Shown piece by piece: positions 39,845-49,345 of a stretch of DNA of 64,000 bases. Position numbers and translations under genes: made by a program. The notes below the pieces were generated by a model. That model saw nothing but the letters and a program-made list of their open reading frames with translations. It did not search any database and had not been told where the DNA came from. How positions within the stretch are numbered: the first letter of the stretch is position 1; each line of letters opens with the position of its first letter. Source of the stretch: Ehrlichia japonica (GTDB taxonomy: Bacteria > Pseudomonadota > Alphaproteobacteria > Rickettsiales > Anaplasmataceae); the NCBI RefSeq assembly GCF_000632845.1, contig NZ_CP007474.1, forward strand, positions 992,001 through 1,056,000, written 5' to 3'.

Positions 39845-41473
39845 ATGAATCAAACTTCAACTAGGTTTATCTTTGTTACTGGAGGTGTCGTATCTTCTCT
39901 AGGTAAGGGGTTAGCTGCAGCCAGCATAGGGGCATTATTACAAGCCAGAGGATTTAAGGTCTGCCTGCGAAAATTAGATCCCTATCTTAATATAGATCCT
40001 GGAACAATGAGTCCAATTCAACATGGTGAGGTTTTTGTAACTGATGATGGTGCGGAAACAGATCTCGACTTAGGGCACTATGAACGTTTTACTGGAGTCA
40101 AAACAACAAAAAATGACAATATAACCACTGGTAAAGTATATCACAATTTATTAAAAAAAGAAAGAAGGGGGGATTATCTAGGACAAACAGTACAGATTAT
40201 CCCACATGTTACTGATCTTATTAATTCTTTTATTTTACATAATGTTGATGGATTAGATTTCGTCATATGTGAAATAGGCGGTACGGTAGGAGATATTGAA
40301 AGTCAACCATTTCTTGAATCTATAAGACAAATTGGCTACAAACTTAGTAAAAATAATACTGTATTTGTTCATTTGACTTTGGTTCCATATATTGATGCAG
40401 CAATGGAATTGAAAACAAAGCCTACCCAACACTCTGTAAAAGAATTAAGTTCTGTAGGTATACAACCAGATATAATACTCTACCGTAGTAAAATCCCTTT
40501 ATCAAAAGAGCAAAGAGATAAGATAGCAAATCTATGTAACGTTTCACCAACAAATATTATTCCTGCATTAGATGTCAAAAACATATATGAACTACCTATT
40601 TCTTATCACAATTATAATTTAGACACACAAATACTAACCCATTTTAATATTAATTCACATGAACCAGACTTAAGAAAATGGGAAAATATATTAAACATTT
40701 CACATACATTAACAAAGACAATAAACGTAGCAATAATAGGAAAGTACATCAAACTACTTGATGCTTATAAGTCATTAATTGAAGCTCTAGAACACGCATC
40801 AATTCACAACAAGGTAAAACTATCCATTAAATGGATAGATTCACGCTCATTAGACAGTGATGAAATACATGTATTCGATAATGTTGACTCCATATTAATA
40901 CCTGGAGGATTTGGTGATGATGGAGTTAAAGGAAAGATTACAGCAATAACTCATACACGTGTTAATAAGATCCCATTTTTAGGTATCTGTATGGGAATGC
41001 AGCTTGCTATAATTGAATTCGCAAATAATGTAGTTCATTTAGAAGATGCTAACTCCACAGAATTTAATCTATATTGTAAAAACCCTGTAATACATCAATT
41101 GCCAGAATTACAGCAAAATTTCTTGGGCGGAAGCATGAAATTAGGTTCATGTCCATGTTATTTAGATTCAAACTCTAAAATTTTTTCAATATATCAACAA
41201 TCAGTAATAAATGAAAGAAGAAGGCATAGGTACACATTCAATTTACAATATAAGGATTTATTAGAGCAGCATGGACTAATTTTTACAGGTAAATCAAACA
41301 ATAACAATGACAGTTTAATAGAAGTTATAGAATTAAAAGATCACCCATGGTTTATAGGAGTGCAATTTCATCCAGAATTTAAATCAAGTCCTTTTCATTC
41401 TCACCCATTATTTATATCGTTCATCAAAGCTTCATTGAGTCACCAAGAAAAAAATAAACTCACAGACTTATAA
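39845..41473 (+). CDS. pyrG: CTP synthase
   Basis: CTP synthase aminates UTP with glutamine. The 542-residue product has the synthetase domain starting [29 protein letters not shown], with [18 protein letters not shown], and the glutamine amidotransferase domain with the nucleophile elbow GICMGMQLA and the catalytic HPEFKSSP near the end. Length is normal. Two decayed copies of its 3' end follow it (41496-41810). Confidence 0.97.
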   Translation: MNQTSTRFIFVTGGVVSSLGKGLAAASIGALLQARGFKVCLRKLDPYLNIDPGTMSPIQHGEVFVTDDGAETDLDLGHYERFTGVKTTKNDNITTGKVYHNLLKKERRGDYLGQTVQIIPHVTDLINSFILHNVDGLDFVICEIGGTVGDIESQPFLESIRQIGYKLSKNNTVFVHLTLVPYIDAAMELKTKPTQHSVKELSSVGIQPDIILYRSKIPLSKEQRDKIANLCNVSPTNIIPALDVKNIYELPISYHNYNLDTQILTHFNINSHEPDLRKWENILNISHTLTKTINVAIIGKYIKLLDAYKSLIEALEHASIHNKVKLSIKWIDSRSLDSDEIHVFDNVDSILIPGGFGDDGVKGKITAITHTRVNKIPFLGICMGMQLAIIEFANNVVHLEDANSTEFNLYCKNPVIHQLPELQQNFLGGSMKLGSCPCYLDSNSKIFSIYQQSVINERRRHRYTFNLQYKDLLEQHGLIFTGKSNNNNDSLIEVIELKDHPWFIGVQFHPEFKSSPFHSHPLFISFIKASLSHQEKNKLTDL

Positions 41474-41495
41474 TTAATTGGAGCACAGTTTAGAA

Positions 41496-41810
41496 ATCAA
41501 AAGTAAGTCCTTTTTTTCACTGTTTTTATACTAATACATCAGCACTATACGAATCATCAAGAAATCCACAAACTCTAAAAACATTTATATCATATCAGGA
41601 TACAACTTCATCCAAAATTGAACCAAGTCTTTTCTTTAGTATTTATATATTACCTATCCAAACTGTATTGAATTACTAAAAATAGAATAAATTCAAAGAC
41701 TGCTATAATTTAAGTTTACTACTACTTCACCTGTTGGTTACATCATACATCAAAGTTACATTGATTAATTAAGAAAAAAGTACTCCAAAGAATTATAAAA
41801 AGCTTTCAAT
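41496..41810. repeat. Two degenerate copies of the pyrG 3' end
   Basis: A first copy (about 41496-41590) keeps AAGTCCTTTT and a CATCAAGAAA...AAACTC block in the order found at 41386-41465 of pyrG. A second (about 41600-41810) keeps TTCATCC-AAATTG-AACCAAGTCTTTTC and ACATCAAAGTTACATTGATTA, which match TTCATCCAGAATTTAAATCAAG and TCATCAAAGCTTCATTGAGT of pyrG. Both are full of substitutions and indels and are non-coding. The rest of the gap to 42276 shows nothing else. Confidence 0.65.
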
Positions 41811-42276
41811 AAATGTTACAATAGCATATAACATAAGCTTCATATTATGGAATTTATTACGATTTCAAACCACAATACAATAATGCCAACTCAAAAAACA
41901 CACACACATGAAGCTATATCATACATGTTAAAGCACTAAAAAACTACATACACAACACAGCATTATTTAAAAAAGTCACTTCAAATATTTATACTGCATT
42001 ACATATAAACCATAAGCTTTACTCTTACAATCACTAAACTTATAAAAAACAGTAAAAAAGGAACCGTACAGACCCAAAACAGCATAAAATACATAACAAA
42101 AAATAACTATAGAATTAAAGACTAAAACCACCAAATAACTCAAGGAACAATAACTTCATACGAAGAAAGTTATAACCATATAGTAAAGCTCAACCAACAA
42201 CTCACTATATACAACACAAGAGCTACTTTCCTATGACTTTAGGAAGCTAATAATTATCTTGTACCTCTGGATATTC

Positions 42277-42561
42277 TTATGCTAAACTATCCTGCATTTT
42301 AGGATTCCCACAACAACTACCAGCAGCATAATCAAAATAATAACCAGGATCATAACAACAATCATAATAATGGCAATGATGATACTGCGGACAACCATAA
42401 GAGAAAGAATCCATTGCACTAAAAAAACCTGCTAATAGTAACCCTAACTCATACGGATCAATATTGACTTTAATTGATTTTACATCATCAACATCAGGCA
42501 ATTGAACCTCTTGAGAAGAATTAGGTAGCTCATTAGATATCTGTGACATATTTATCCTCAT
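42277..42561 (-). CDS. TRP19/TRP32 (VLPT) family antigen, repeat-less form
   Basis: The 94-residue product (or 90 from Met5) has a polar N-terminal part and the conserved core VNIDPYELGLLLAGFFSAMDSFSYGC followed by a tail very rich in Cys, Tyr and His (CPQYHHCHYYDCCYDPGYY). That core and the Cys/Tyr-rich C-terminus are shared by E. canis TRP19 and E. chaffeensis TRP32. The position beside pyrG and ribD also fits. In E. chaffeensis the gene carries variable 90-bp repeats and E. canis has none; here there is none and the protein is even shorter. The family is strongly immunoreactive and secreted; no signal peptide is present. Confidence 0.82.
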   Translation of the reverse strand: MRINMSQISNELPNSSQEVQLPDVDDVKSIKVNIDPYELGLLLAGFFSAMDSFSYGCPQYHHCHYYDCCYDPGYYFDYAAGSCCGNPKMQDSLA

Positions 42562-42885
42562 TTTAATATAACACGTGGCATATAATTAATAAAATACCAA
42601 CTATAATCATAATAACATTATAAACTATACACCAGACAACGTACAAACACAAAGTAAAAAACATATTTCCTATAACATTTTCGCCTACTTTAAGATCACA
42701 AACATTTTTACCACATATACCAAGATATAATCAAAAATACGCGCTGCATTAGTTCTATAAAAGTATTTTAAAAAAGTAATAAGAATCACAATATACCGTT
42801 ACGAACTATAGATATTAAGCTTTGAAATTCTTATATATTTAAAGTATACCTTGAATATATAACTACTAACATCACGAGCAAAGAA
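42562..42885. other. Spacer upstream of the TRP19/32-like gene
   Basis: AT-rich sequence that should contain the promoter of the leftward antigen gene. Nothing specific is identified. Confidence 0.35.
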
Positions 42886-42960
42886 TACTACCCATTCACA
42901 ACATTCTAAGTAGCTACAATATCACTTTCAAAATATAATATATACTTTTCTTGAAATCAT
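42886..42960. repeat. Degenerate copy of the ribD 3' end
   Basis: ATTCACAACATTCTAAGTAG... around 42894-42955 aligns with the last ~65 bases of ribD (from 43054, ACTCACAACATTCTAAAATA...), including AATATCACTTTCAAAATATAATATATA against GATATCATCCCCAAAATACAATGTATT. The offset is 160 bases. The copy is non-coding. Confidence 0.65.
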
Positions 42961-43051
42961 ACAAAACCACCAAAGTATTGAAATTTTGATACATTTCGTG
43001 TCCTATGAAATCAAACAACTATCAACACTATACTAATCTCAGGATTTTAAC

Positions 43052-44131
43052 TTACTCACAACATTCTAAAATATCCACGATATCATCCCCAAAATACAAT
43101 GTATTTATTTTTCTATAACTATAATCATGCTGTAGCGTCAATATATTCAGATCACCAATAGATGATATCGCATCATTACCAAAAATTTTATTTGATCTAC
43201 ACCATATAATTTTATCAATTAATTGATTTTTAAGCAATTCTGTAATTAAAATACCACCTCCTTCAACAAACAATCGAGTAATACCTATCTTCATAGAAAG
43301 CATCTTCATTGCACTTTTTAAGAAATTATCTCCACTCTCAACTATTAGATAACTAGCTTTACCCAACTTTGTTTTAGAAGTGTCATTTGTCAAAATATAC
43401 GTAGGAATAACATCAGAAGTTTTTATTATATTATGATAATCACAAACTTTCCCAAAACGATCAATTACTATTCTTATTGGGGAATAACACTCTAAACCAG
43501 GAATTCTAGTGTTCAGCATTGGATTATCCTGAACAATAGTATTACTACCAACCATAATCGCATCATACATAGACCGTTGCTTATGTACCCAATTACGAGT
43601 TAGCTCATTTGTAATCCATCTACTATTACCATTCTTTAATGCTATTTTCCCATCTAAAGTAGATGCTAACTTCACTGTAATAAAAGGCCTATTCTTGATT
43701 TTACTATAGAAAAATCCAATATTTAATTCTCGTGCTTCTTCATACATGACGTCACACTTTACATCTATATTTGCATCACGTAATAATTTTATACCATTTC
43801 CAGATACACGTACATCAGGATCCATAGCAGCTATTACCATTCGCTTTACACCAGCATCTATCAATTTCAATGCACAAGGTCCTGTCTGCCCATAGTGAGA
43901 ACATGGTTCAAGAGTTACATACACAGTAGAACCTTTTGCTAGATGTCCAGCATTATCCAATGCTATAACTTCTGCATGCGGTCTGCCACCAACCTGCGTA
44001 TATCCACGCCCTACTATTATTCCACAATTCACCACTATACATCCAACTGTTGGATTTGGAAATACATTGCCAAGGCCACGTCTTGCAATCCTCAGTGCCA
44101 AAGACATAAACTTCTTATCGCAATGTATCAT
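43052..44131 (-). CDS. ribD: Bifunctional riboflavin deaminase/reductase
   Basis: RibD deaminates and then reduces the pyrimidine intermediate in riboflavin synthesis. The 359-residue product has the zinc deaminase domain (about 1-145) with HAEVIAL and the PCSHYGQTGPC zinc motif, then the reductase domain (about 150-355) with TVKLASTLDGKIAL and the NADPH-site FVEGGGILITELL. Both halves are complete. It is divergent from grpE across 107 bases. The 3' end has a decayed copy downstream. Confidence 0.95.
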   Translation of the reverse strand: MIHCDKKFMSLALRIARRGLGNVFPNPTVGCIVVNCGIIVGRGYTQVGGRPHAEVIALDNAGHLAKGSTVYVTLEPCSHYGQTGPCALKLIDAGVKRMVIAAMDPDVRVSGNGIKLLRDANIDVKCDVMYEEARELNIGFFYSKIKNRPFITVKLASTLDGKIALKNGNSRWITNELTRNWVHKQRSMYDAIMVGSNTIVQDNPMLNTRIPGLECYSPIRIVIDRFGKVCDYHNIIKTSDVIPTYILTNDTSKTKLGKASYLIVESGDNFLKSAMKMLSMKIGITRLFVEGGGILITELLKNQLIDKIIWCRSNKIFGNDAISSIGDLNILTLQHDYSYRKINTLYFGDDIVDILECCE

Positions 44132-44238
44132 AAAATATTAACAACATAGAAAAACCATACTAATAAAACTCATAACTCTTGATATTTTCTTATAATGTTA
44201 CTATATATTTCCTAGAGTTTATAAACAAGTTTAGAATT

Positions 44239-44847
44239 ATGAGTGATAACGGCGATAGCAATACAAAAAGTCCACAACACAACAACCCTCAACCTAATGA
44301 AAAACCTGATGAGCAAGTTCAATCTAATCAAACTCAAGCAAATCCGCAAAGAAAATTCACAGCGGGATTAAAGAAGAAAGAGAAATTGCATGAAGATTTA
44401 TCGGAATTAGATAAATTAAGACAGCAATTAGCACATTTTCAAAACCAATTTCGTTTAGCGGTTGCTGATAAAGAAAATGTTAAACGGATCATGCAAAAGC
44501 ATATAGATGATACATCGGTATATGCAATTTCTAACTTTGCTCGGGATTTATTAAGTTCCTGTGATAATTTAGAAACATCTCTAAAAAACTTAAAGGAAGA
44601 TGATAGTATCCATACAGGGGTACTGATGACTTATAAGGAATTACTAAATACTCTAGAACGTCATAATATTACCAGAATAGATCCTATTGGAGAAAAATTT
44701 AATCCTCAGTTTCATAAAGCCGTATCCCAGATGACTGATAATGAAAAAGATGATAATACCATTCTACATGTAGTACAACCTGGATACATAATAAAAGATA
44801 AGCTATTACGTGCAGCTTCAGTAATAATATCTAAGAAGGGTGACTAG
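44239..44847 (+). CDS. grpE: GrpE nucleotide exchange factor of DnaK
   Basis: The 202-residue product has a polar, disordered start rich in Asn, Gln and Pro, a long coiled coil (about residues 55-105) and the GrpE beta domain with TGVLMTYKELLNTLERHNITRIDPIGEKFNPQFHKAVSQ. The frame is open 20 codons further upstream to a TTG, but ATG at 44239 gives the typical hydrophilic start and is preferred. GrpE drives ADP release from DnaK and acts as a thermosensor. Single gene. Confidence 0.94.
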   Translation: MSDNGDSNTKSPQHNNPQPNEKPDEQVQSNQTQANPQRKFTAGLKKKEKLHEDLSELDKLRQQLAHFQNQFRLAVADKENVKRIMQKHIDDTSVYAISNFARDLLSSCDNLETSLKNLKEDDSIHTGVLMTYKELLNTLERHNITRIDPIGEKFNPQFHKAVSQMTDNEKDDNTILHVVQPGYIIKDKLLRAASVIISKKGD

Positions 44848-44980
44848 CCATAATTTATCATGGTGTACGTCTATTCTTACCGTGCTAACGCATATCAATT
44901 ACACATTTCTATGTATTAAATAATATATGCATAATTGTATAAATTACTATATAATATAACATTCGGTTACTAAAAGGATA

Positions 44981-45982
44981 ATGTCTATGCCTGTTGTTTT
45001 ATCTGGTATACAACCCAGTGGTAGTATACATCTTGGAAATTATCTAGGTTCTATACGTAATTGGGTGTCTTTGCAAAATTCGTATCAGTGTTTTTTCTTT
45101 CTTGCTGATTTACATACTTTAACATCTAAAAGTTATAATCCAACCGAATTAAAGCAAAACACTATAAATACGTTAGCAACATACTTAGCATGTGGTATTG
45201 ACCCAGATAAATCAGTTTTATTTACTCAATCATCCATACATGCACATGTAGAACTGTTTTGGATATTTAGTTGTATAACTCCAATGGGACAATTGAACAG
45301 AATGACTCAATTTAAAGAAAAAAGTCGCAACAATGCATCAACATCCTATTTAGGCTTATACAGCTATCCAGTATTAATGGCTGCTGATATATTAATATAT
45401 AAAGCAAATGTTGTACCGGTAGGTATTGATCAGAAGCAACATTTAGAATTAACTAAAGACATTGCAATAAGCTTTAACTCTACATACAATACACAATACT
45501 TTCAAATCCCAGAACCATTGATTATACAAGAGTCCGCAAAAATCATGAATTTAAGAAATGGGAAGAAAAAAATGAGTAAATCTGATTTGTCAGACTATAC
45601 ACGCATTAACTTATATGATAGCAATGACACGATTTCAAAAAAAATAAGCAAAGCAACCACTGATTCTGTGATAGGGTTCAATTTTACTAGTTTAGATAGT
45701 AGACCTGAAGTAAAAAACCTTGTCAGTATATACGCTACACTTTTAAACATTAATATAGAACAAGCATGTATTGATATCGAAAATTTTACTACAAAGCAAT
45801 TCAAAGAACACTTAACAGAATTACTCATTCATAACGTTGCTCCAATACGAAATAAAGTAATAGAATTGCTTGACGATAAAGAACAACTTTATAACATCAT
45901 CATATCAGGCAACAACAAAGCAGCATCTATTGCTAACAAGCACATATTAGAAATTAAAGAAATCATAGGATATTGGCCATAA
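44981..45982 (+). CDS. trpS: Tryptophanyl-tRNA synthetase
   Basis: The 333-residue class I synthetase has the HIGH-type motif in SGIQPSGSIHLGNYLGSI near the start and the KMSKS loop as KKMSKSD, with GIDQKQHLELTKDIA between them. Length is normal. A good AAAGGA Shine-Dalgarno lies just before the ATG and a perfect TATAAT (44950-44955) about 26 bases upstream, without a clear -35 box. The 3' end has a decayed copy in the following spacer. Confidence 0.97.
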   Translation: MSMPVVLSGIQPSGSIHLGNYLGSIRNWVSLQNSYQCFFFLADLHTLTSKSYNPTELKQNTINTLATYLACGIDPDKSVLFTQSSIHAHVELFWIFSCITPMGQLNRMTQFKEKSRNNASTSYLGLYSYPVLMAADILIYKANVVPVGIDQKQHLELTKDIAISFNSTYNTQYFQIPEPLIIQESAKIMNLRNGKKKMSKSDLSDYTRINLYDSNDTISKKISKATTDSVIGFNFTSLDSRPEVKNLVSIYATLLNINIEQACIDIENFTTKQFKEHLTELLIHNVAPIRNKVIELLDDKEQLYNIIISGNNKAASIANKHILEIKEIIGYWP

Positions 45983-46195
45983 TCTTATTACAGTAACAAA
46001 ATCTCCTAAGTACATTATTTATACTATATTCATTATAGGTATACTACTTTCAACCTGATAATTAATGTTAAATAATAAATACATGCTAGAAATTAAAGAA
46101 TTTATATAGCACCCTTACTTTAGTAACAAAAGCTGTTAGTATAGGTGCCATATATTCACTACAGGTGTAATATTTGCAATTTGACGATAGACATC
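45938..46195. repeat. Degenerate duplication of the trpS 3' end and its flank
   Basis: The end of trpS and the bases after it (TTAGAAATTAAAGAAATCATAG ... AGTAACAAAATCTCCTAAGTA ... TATATTCATTATAGGT) recur about 139 bases downstream as CTAGAAATTAAAGAATTTATA ... AGTAACAAAAGCTGTTAGTA ... TATATTCACTACAGGT. Block order and spacing are kept, so this is a tandem duplication that has since decayed. The second copy is non-coding. Confidence 0.75.
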
Positions 46196-46782
46196 CTTAA
46201 TAGTTAAGCTTATTAATATGCCAAAATAGTAATAAAATAGTTAATAACTTATAAGATTTTTATTGCGTCTAACATTAACATCACTATATGAAAAAACAAA
46301 AATCCATTCTTACAAATTGGTACATTTGTGAGATTATATCACTCTTTATAGTCCTGAAAAACTTTATGGTATAGCTAATCTTATAGGATAGATAGTCTTA
46401 AGCATATAATAACTCAACTTTTCTTACACATTTTTGAGCAATTACATTATAAAAAGGTACGGCTAATCAACAAAAACTTATAAAAGTGAATTACACATTA
46501 CAAGTTAAAAACCAATCCTCACACTTCTATAGTAATAATAATAAGAGTAAATAAAAAGTTTATTTATTAACTTAAAAAAGACTAACTTACCACTCGATAC
46601 TACAACATAAACACAAAAAACAGTATATATTCTGCACCTATTAAGATTACAATAATTTTATTATACAACCACGGCTTAGCTCCTATAAAAATAGAAGCTA
46701 AACCTTTAATTAGTACAGTATAGAATAGAAATATTTTCTACAGTTTTATAACATTTAAAAGAATTAAATTAGTATTTTGTTT
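46196..46782. other. Intergenic spacer, no gene recognised
   Basis: 587 AT-rich bases between the trpS-tail copy and the end of the TRP36/47-like gene. No RNA gene, repeat or coding-type frame is seen. Confidence 0.4.
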
Positions 46783-47550
46783 TTAGAAATAAAAGTATTT
46801 ACCACCAAATTGAGCAGCTACTTGTTCTTCACGTGCAAAAGACTCAGGGTCGCGAATAATATCCCTCATTTCCAACAAGCGTGATCTAGGCTGAGTTTCA
46901 GAACTTACTTGCGAAGATGCAATAGTATCGTTAGAATCTTCTGTATCTTCAGATACACCATCAATACTAGATGCAGATACTACACTTTCAGGTACATTAA
47001 CATTTTCAGAAACTATTGAATTGTCAGATGCATTATTTGCAACAGCAGGTAATATTACAGACTCTGCTGCTACAGGAGATTGAACTGTTATACTTTCATT
47101 TGGAGATACGATTTGATCCATTGCAGATTTTATGCCTGCAGGCAAAGATCCAACTTCACCTCTTGCATGTGTACCATGACTGTGTGACCCATTAAAAGCA
47201 CAATCAGAATCATGATTACTTGAAACACAATCACTTACAGTATGCATGTTAACCAAGAAGTCTGGATGGTTAGTCTGATTCAACCCTTCAAAAGGGGCCA
47301 TAAGATCAACTAAGAAAGAGGCTTTTAAATTATGATTCTTTATATCAAATATAAAGCTCTCAGCTGTGACACCATGGAAATCTGATATAACATGACCATT
47401 ATTTCTGAATAAAAGATGATAACCATGACCAGCTTCTTGTCCAACATCAAGCTGCATGTCATTACTTGTAACAACAAACCTGTCTCCACTATCAATATGT
47501 AAGTTATTAGAGAAATCAATATTATTAATCTCTGTTGTTAAATGAAGCAT
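46783..47550 (-). CDS. TRP36/TRP47 family secreted antigen without a tandem-repeat array
   Basis: The 255-residue product has the conserved N-terminal half of E. canis TRP36, E. chaffeensis TRP47 and the E. ruminantium mucin-like protein: MLHLTTEINNIDFSNN, GDRFVVTSNDMQLDVGQEAGHGYHLLFRNN and NHNLKASFLVD. In those species the C-terminal half is a tandem-repeat array rich in Ser, Thr and acidic residues. Here it has the same composition (about residues 150-225) but no repeat unit is discernible. There is no signal peptide; relatives are type I secretion substrates exposed on infectious dense-cored cells. It lies a few genes from the TRP19/32-like gene, as in E. canis and E. chaffeensis. Confidence 0.88.
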   Translation of the reverse strand: MLHLTTEINNIDFSNNLHIDSGDRFVVTSNDMQLDVGQEAGHGYHLLFRNNGHVISDFHGVTAESFIFDIKNHNLKASFLVDLMAPFEGLNQTNHPDFLVNMHTVSDCVSSNHDSDCAFNGSHSHGTHARGEVGSLPAGIKSAMDQIVSPNESITVQSPVAAESVILPAVANNASDNSIVSENVNVPESVVSASSIDGVSEDTEDSNDTIASSQVSSETQPRSRLLEMRDIIRDPESFAREEQVAAQFGGKYFYF

Positions 47551-47796
47551 ACAATAACCATTAGTAAAATAGCATGCTCTAATTATACAATTTAGTGTGT
47601 TAATTTTGTTTTAAATTAACTTTCTCTGCAGCAAAAAAGAAACATTTGTATTATATAAACAATCGATATATGATATCATTGTCTTTATTTTTCATGTCAA
47701 TAGCATTAATTTACTAATGTTCAGCACCACTCATAATTCAAACAATCAAATTAAAGAGATATTGCACTATTTTAAATATTATGCTACAAGTAAACC

Positions 47797-47884
47797 GGAT
47801 GGATGGCCGAGCGGTTTAAGGCACCAGTCTTGAAAACTGACGTACGTTAATAGCGTACCGTGGGTTCGAATCCCACTCCATCCG
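47797..47884 (+). tRNA. tRNA-Ser (anticodon TGA)
   Basis: An 88-base class II tRNA: acceptor GGATGGA/TCCATCC, D arm GGCCGAGCGGTTTAAGGC, anticodon loop with CTTGAAA (TGA), a long variable arm (CGTACGTTAATAGCGTACG) and T arm GTGGGTTCGAATCCCAC. The discriminator is G and CCA is not encoded. Confidence 0.96.
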
Positions 47885-48271
47885 TGCTTTCGCTGTGATA
47901 TCCATATATTTTTCATAATATTATGTAGCTGTTACTCTTCTCATTAATACTGTTATAGTAGAAGGGAAAAAACAGCAAATATATAAAGATTACTAAAATT
48001 TTAATACAACCTACACATTCAATAATGTTATTATAATTTACAACTAAAGTAATATATCATGTATTTACAATACTATTTATAGATTTTATTATTATCCTCC
48101 ATTAGAAAATTATCACGAACTTCATATAAGATCATTTAAAATATATAATAATAAAACTATATATTCTTAGTTATAACCACGTATACTACTTACTGATACC
48201 AAGGTAAAGAATAATATCAGTTTAAAAAATAGAATAAAAATTACTTTTTAATACTCACATCAAACAAATGG
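47885..48271. other. Spacer between two converging tRNA genes
   Basis: 387 AT-rich bases. Paired arms GCTGTT/AACAGC and CTTCT/AGAAG (about 47928-47975) could fold after the tRNA-Ser and help 3' end formation; this is weak. No gene seen. Confidence 0.35.
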
Positions 48272-48347
48272 TCGGAATGATGGGATTCGAACCCACGACC
48301 TCCAGTCCCCCAGACTGACACGCTAAACCAGGCTGCGCTACATTCCG
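48272..48347 (-). tRNA. tRNA-Pro (anticodon GGG)
   Basis: The reverse strand gives a 76-base cloverleaf: acceptor CGGAATG/CATTCCG, D arm GCGC...GCGT, anticodon arm CAGTC-TGGGGGA-CTGG and T arm GTGGGTTCGAATCCCAT. CCA follows in the genome (48269-48271). Its 5' end overlaps the 3' end of the merR-type gene on the same strand by 10 bases. Confidence 0.94.
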
Positions 48348-48727
48348 TTTAGCTTCTTTAATAAATTATCTCTCAAGTTCAGCATCTCATCTAGTAGCCT
48401 AACCAAACTTTCTTTATAAACACTGTGGTCTACATTATTATTGTCTTTGCTAACCTTAGCAGTTTTTTTATTTAGTTCTTGCTGCACACCCTTAATTTTA
48501 TATCCCTTATCATATAATAAATGTTTAATATATTTTAAAGTATCAATATTAACTTGTGAATACAATCTCCTACCACGACGCTTAATTGGATTAACTTGAG
48601 GAAATTTTTCTTCCCAAAACCTTAGCACATACTGCTCAACATTTAAGTCTTTTGCAACTTCGCCTATTGTTTTAAGCTTATCACTGTATTCACTTTGTAA
48701 CAGCTTCTCCTCATTCATTAACTTCAC
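48338..48727 (-). CDS. MerR family transcriptional regulator
   Basis: The 129-residue product has the MerR winged helix: KLKTIGEVAKDLNVEQYVLRFWEEKFPQVNPIKRRGRRLYSQVNIDTLKYIKHLL, followed by a short coiled coil. No metal- or drug-binding Cys motif is present. This subtype follows ihfA in alphaproteobacteria and E. coli-like genomes alike; its target is unknown. It starts 3 bases after ihfA and is surely co-transcribed. The last three codons and stop lie inside the tRNA-Pro gene. Confidence 0.9.
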   Translation of the reverse strand: MKLMNEEKLLQSEYSDKLKTIGEVAKDLNVEQYVLRFWEEKFPQVNPIKRRGRRLYSQVNIDTLKYIKHLLYDKGYKIKGVQQELNKKTAKVSKDNNNVDHSVYKESLVRLLDEMLNLRDNLLKKLNGM

Positions 48728-48730
48728 CTT

Positions 48731-49033
48731 TTATTCTGTATCACCATCACTATTAATCGAATGTTTAACAAGCATTGACGGATAAAATGATACAGTATTA
48801 CGTTCTTTAATAACAAATTCCTCTGAAGTTCTTGGATTACGACCCATACGTGCTTTCTTTTTATAAGACTTAAAAGTACCAAAAGAAGATATTTTTAATA
48901 TACGATCTTTCACCAATGCACTTACCATTTCATCTAAAATTTTCCCAACAATAGATGAAGCATCCTCACGAGACAACCCTACATCTCTATTAATAACTTC
49001 TGCTATCTTCGATTTAGTAAGAGTTTGAGTCAT
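48731..49033 (-). CDS. ihfA: Integration host factor alpha subunit / HU-type protein
   Basis: The 100-residue DNA-bending protein starts TLTKSKIAEVINRDVGLSREDASSIV and carries the beta-arm segment GTFKSYKKKARMGRNPRTSEEFVI, with the Arg-Asn-Pro tip that intercalates DNA. The pairing with a MerR-type gene downstream is the classical alphaproteobacterial ihfA-merR arrangement, which favours IHF alpha over HU. It shapes promoter and nucleoid architecture. Confidence 0.9.
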   Translation of the reverse strand: MTQTLTKSKIAEVINRDVGLSREDASSIVGKILDEMVSALVKDRILKISSFGTFKSYKKKARMGRNPRTSEEFVIKERNTVSFYPSMLVKHSINSDGDTE

Positions 49034-49345
49034 ATCACAAATAACTTAAAACTTAATGCTTTTTATTCTATATTATTAGATAAAAAGTTCAAGATTATAT
49101 TCTACAAATATACTAAGCACAGAAACAAAAAACTATCATCTAATTAATTTTTCTACACCACCACTCTAATCTCGTGTTTACTTAATTTAATAAATTTATA
49201 AAAAGACATTAAACTACTTTAAACTATAACTTTAAAATAACCTTTATAGATCAAAATTATCTTTTAGCAAGCAACTATATAATATATAGTAAAATTCCAA
49301 GTGCTTGTTAAAAGCCATACATAAAAATATAAATAGGTAACGTTT
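49034..49345. other. Divergent intergenic region of ihfA and the thioredoxin-like gene
   Basis: 312 AT-rich bases holding both promoters. No operator, repeat or RNA gene stands out. Confidence 0.35.
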
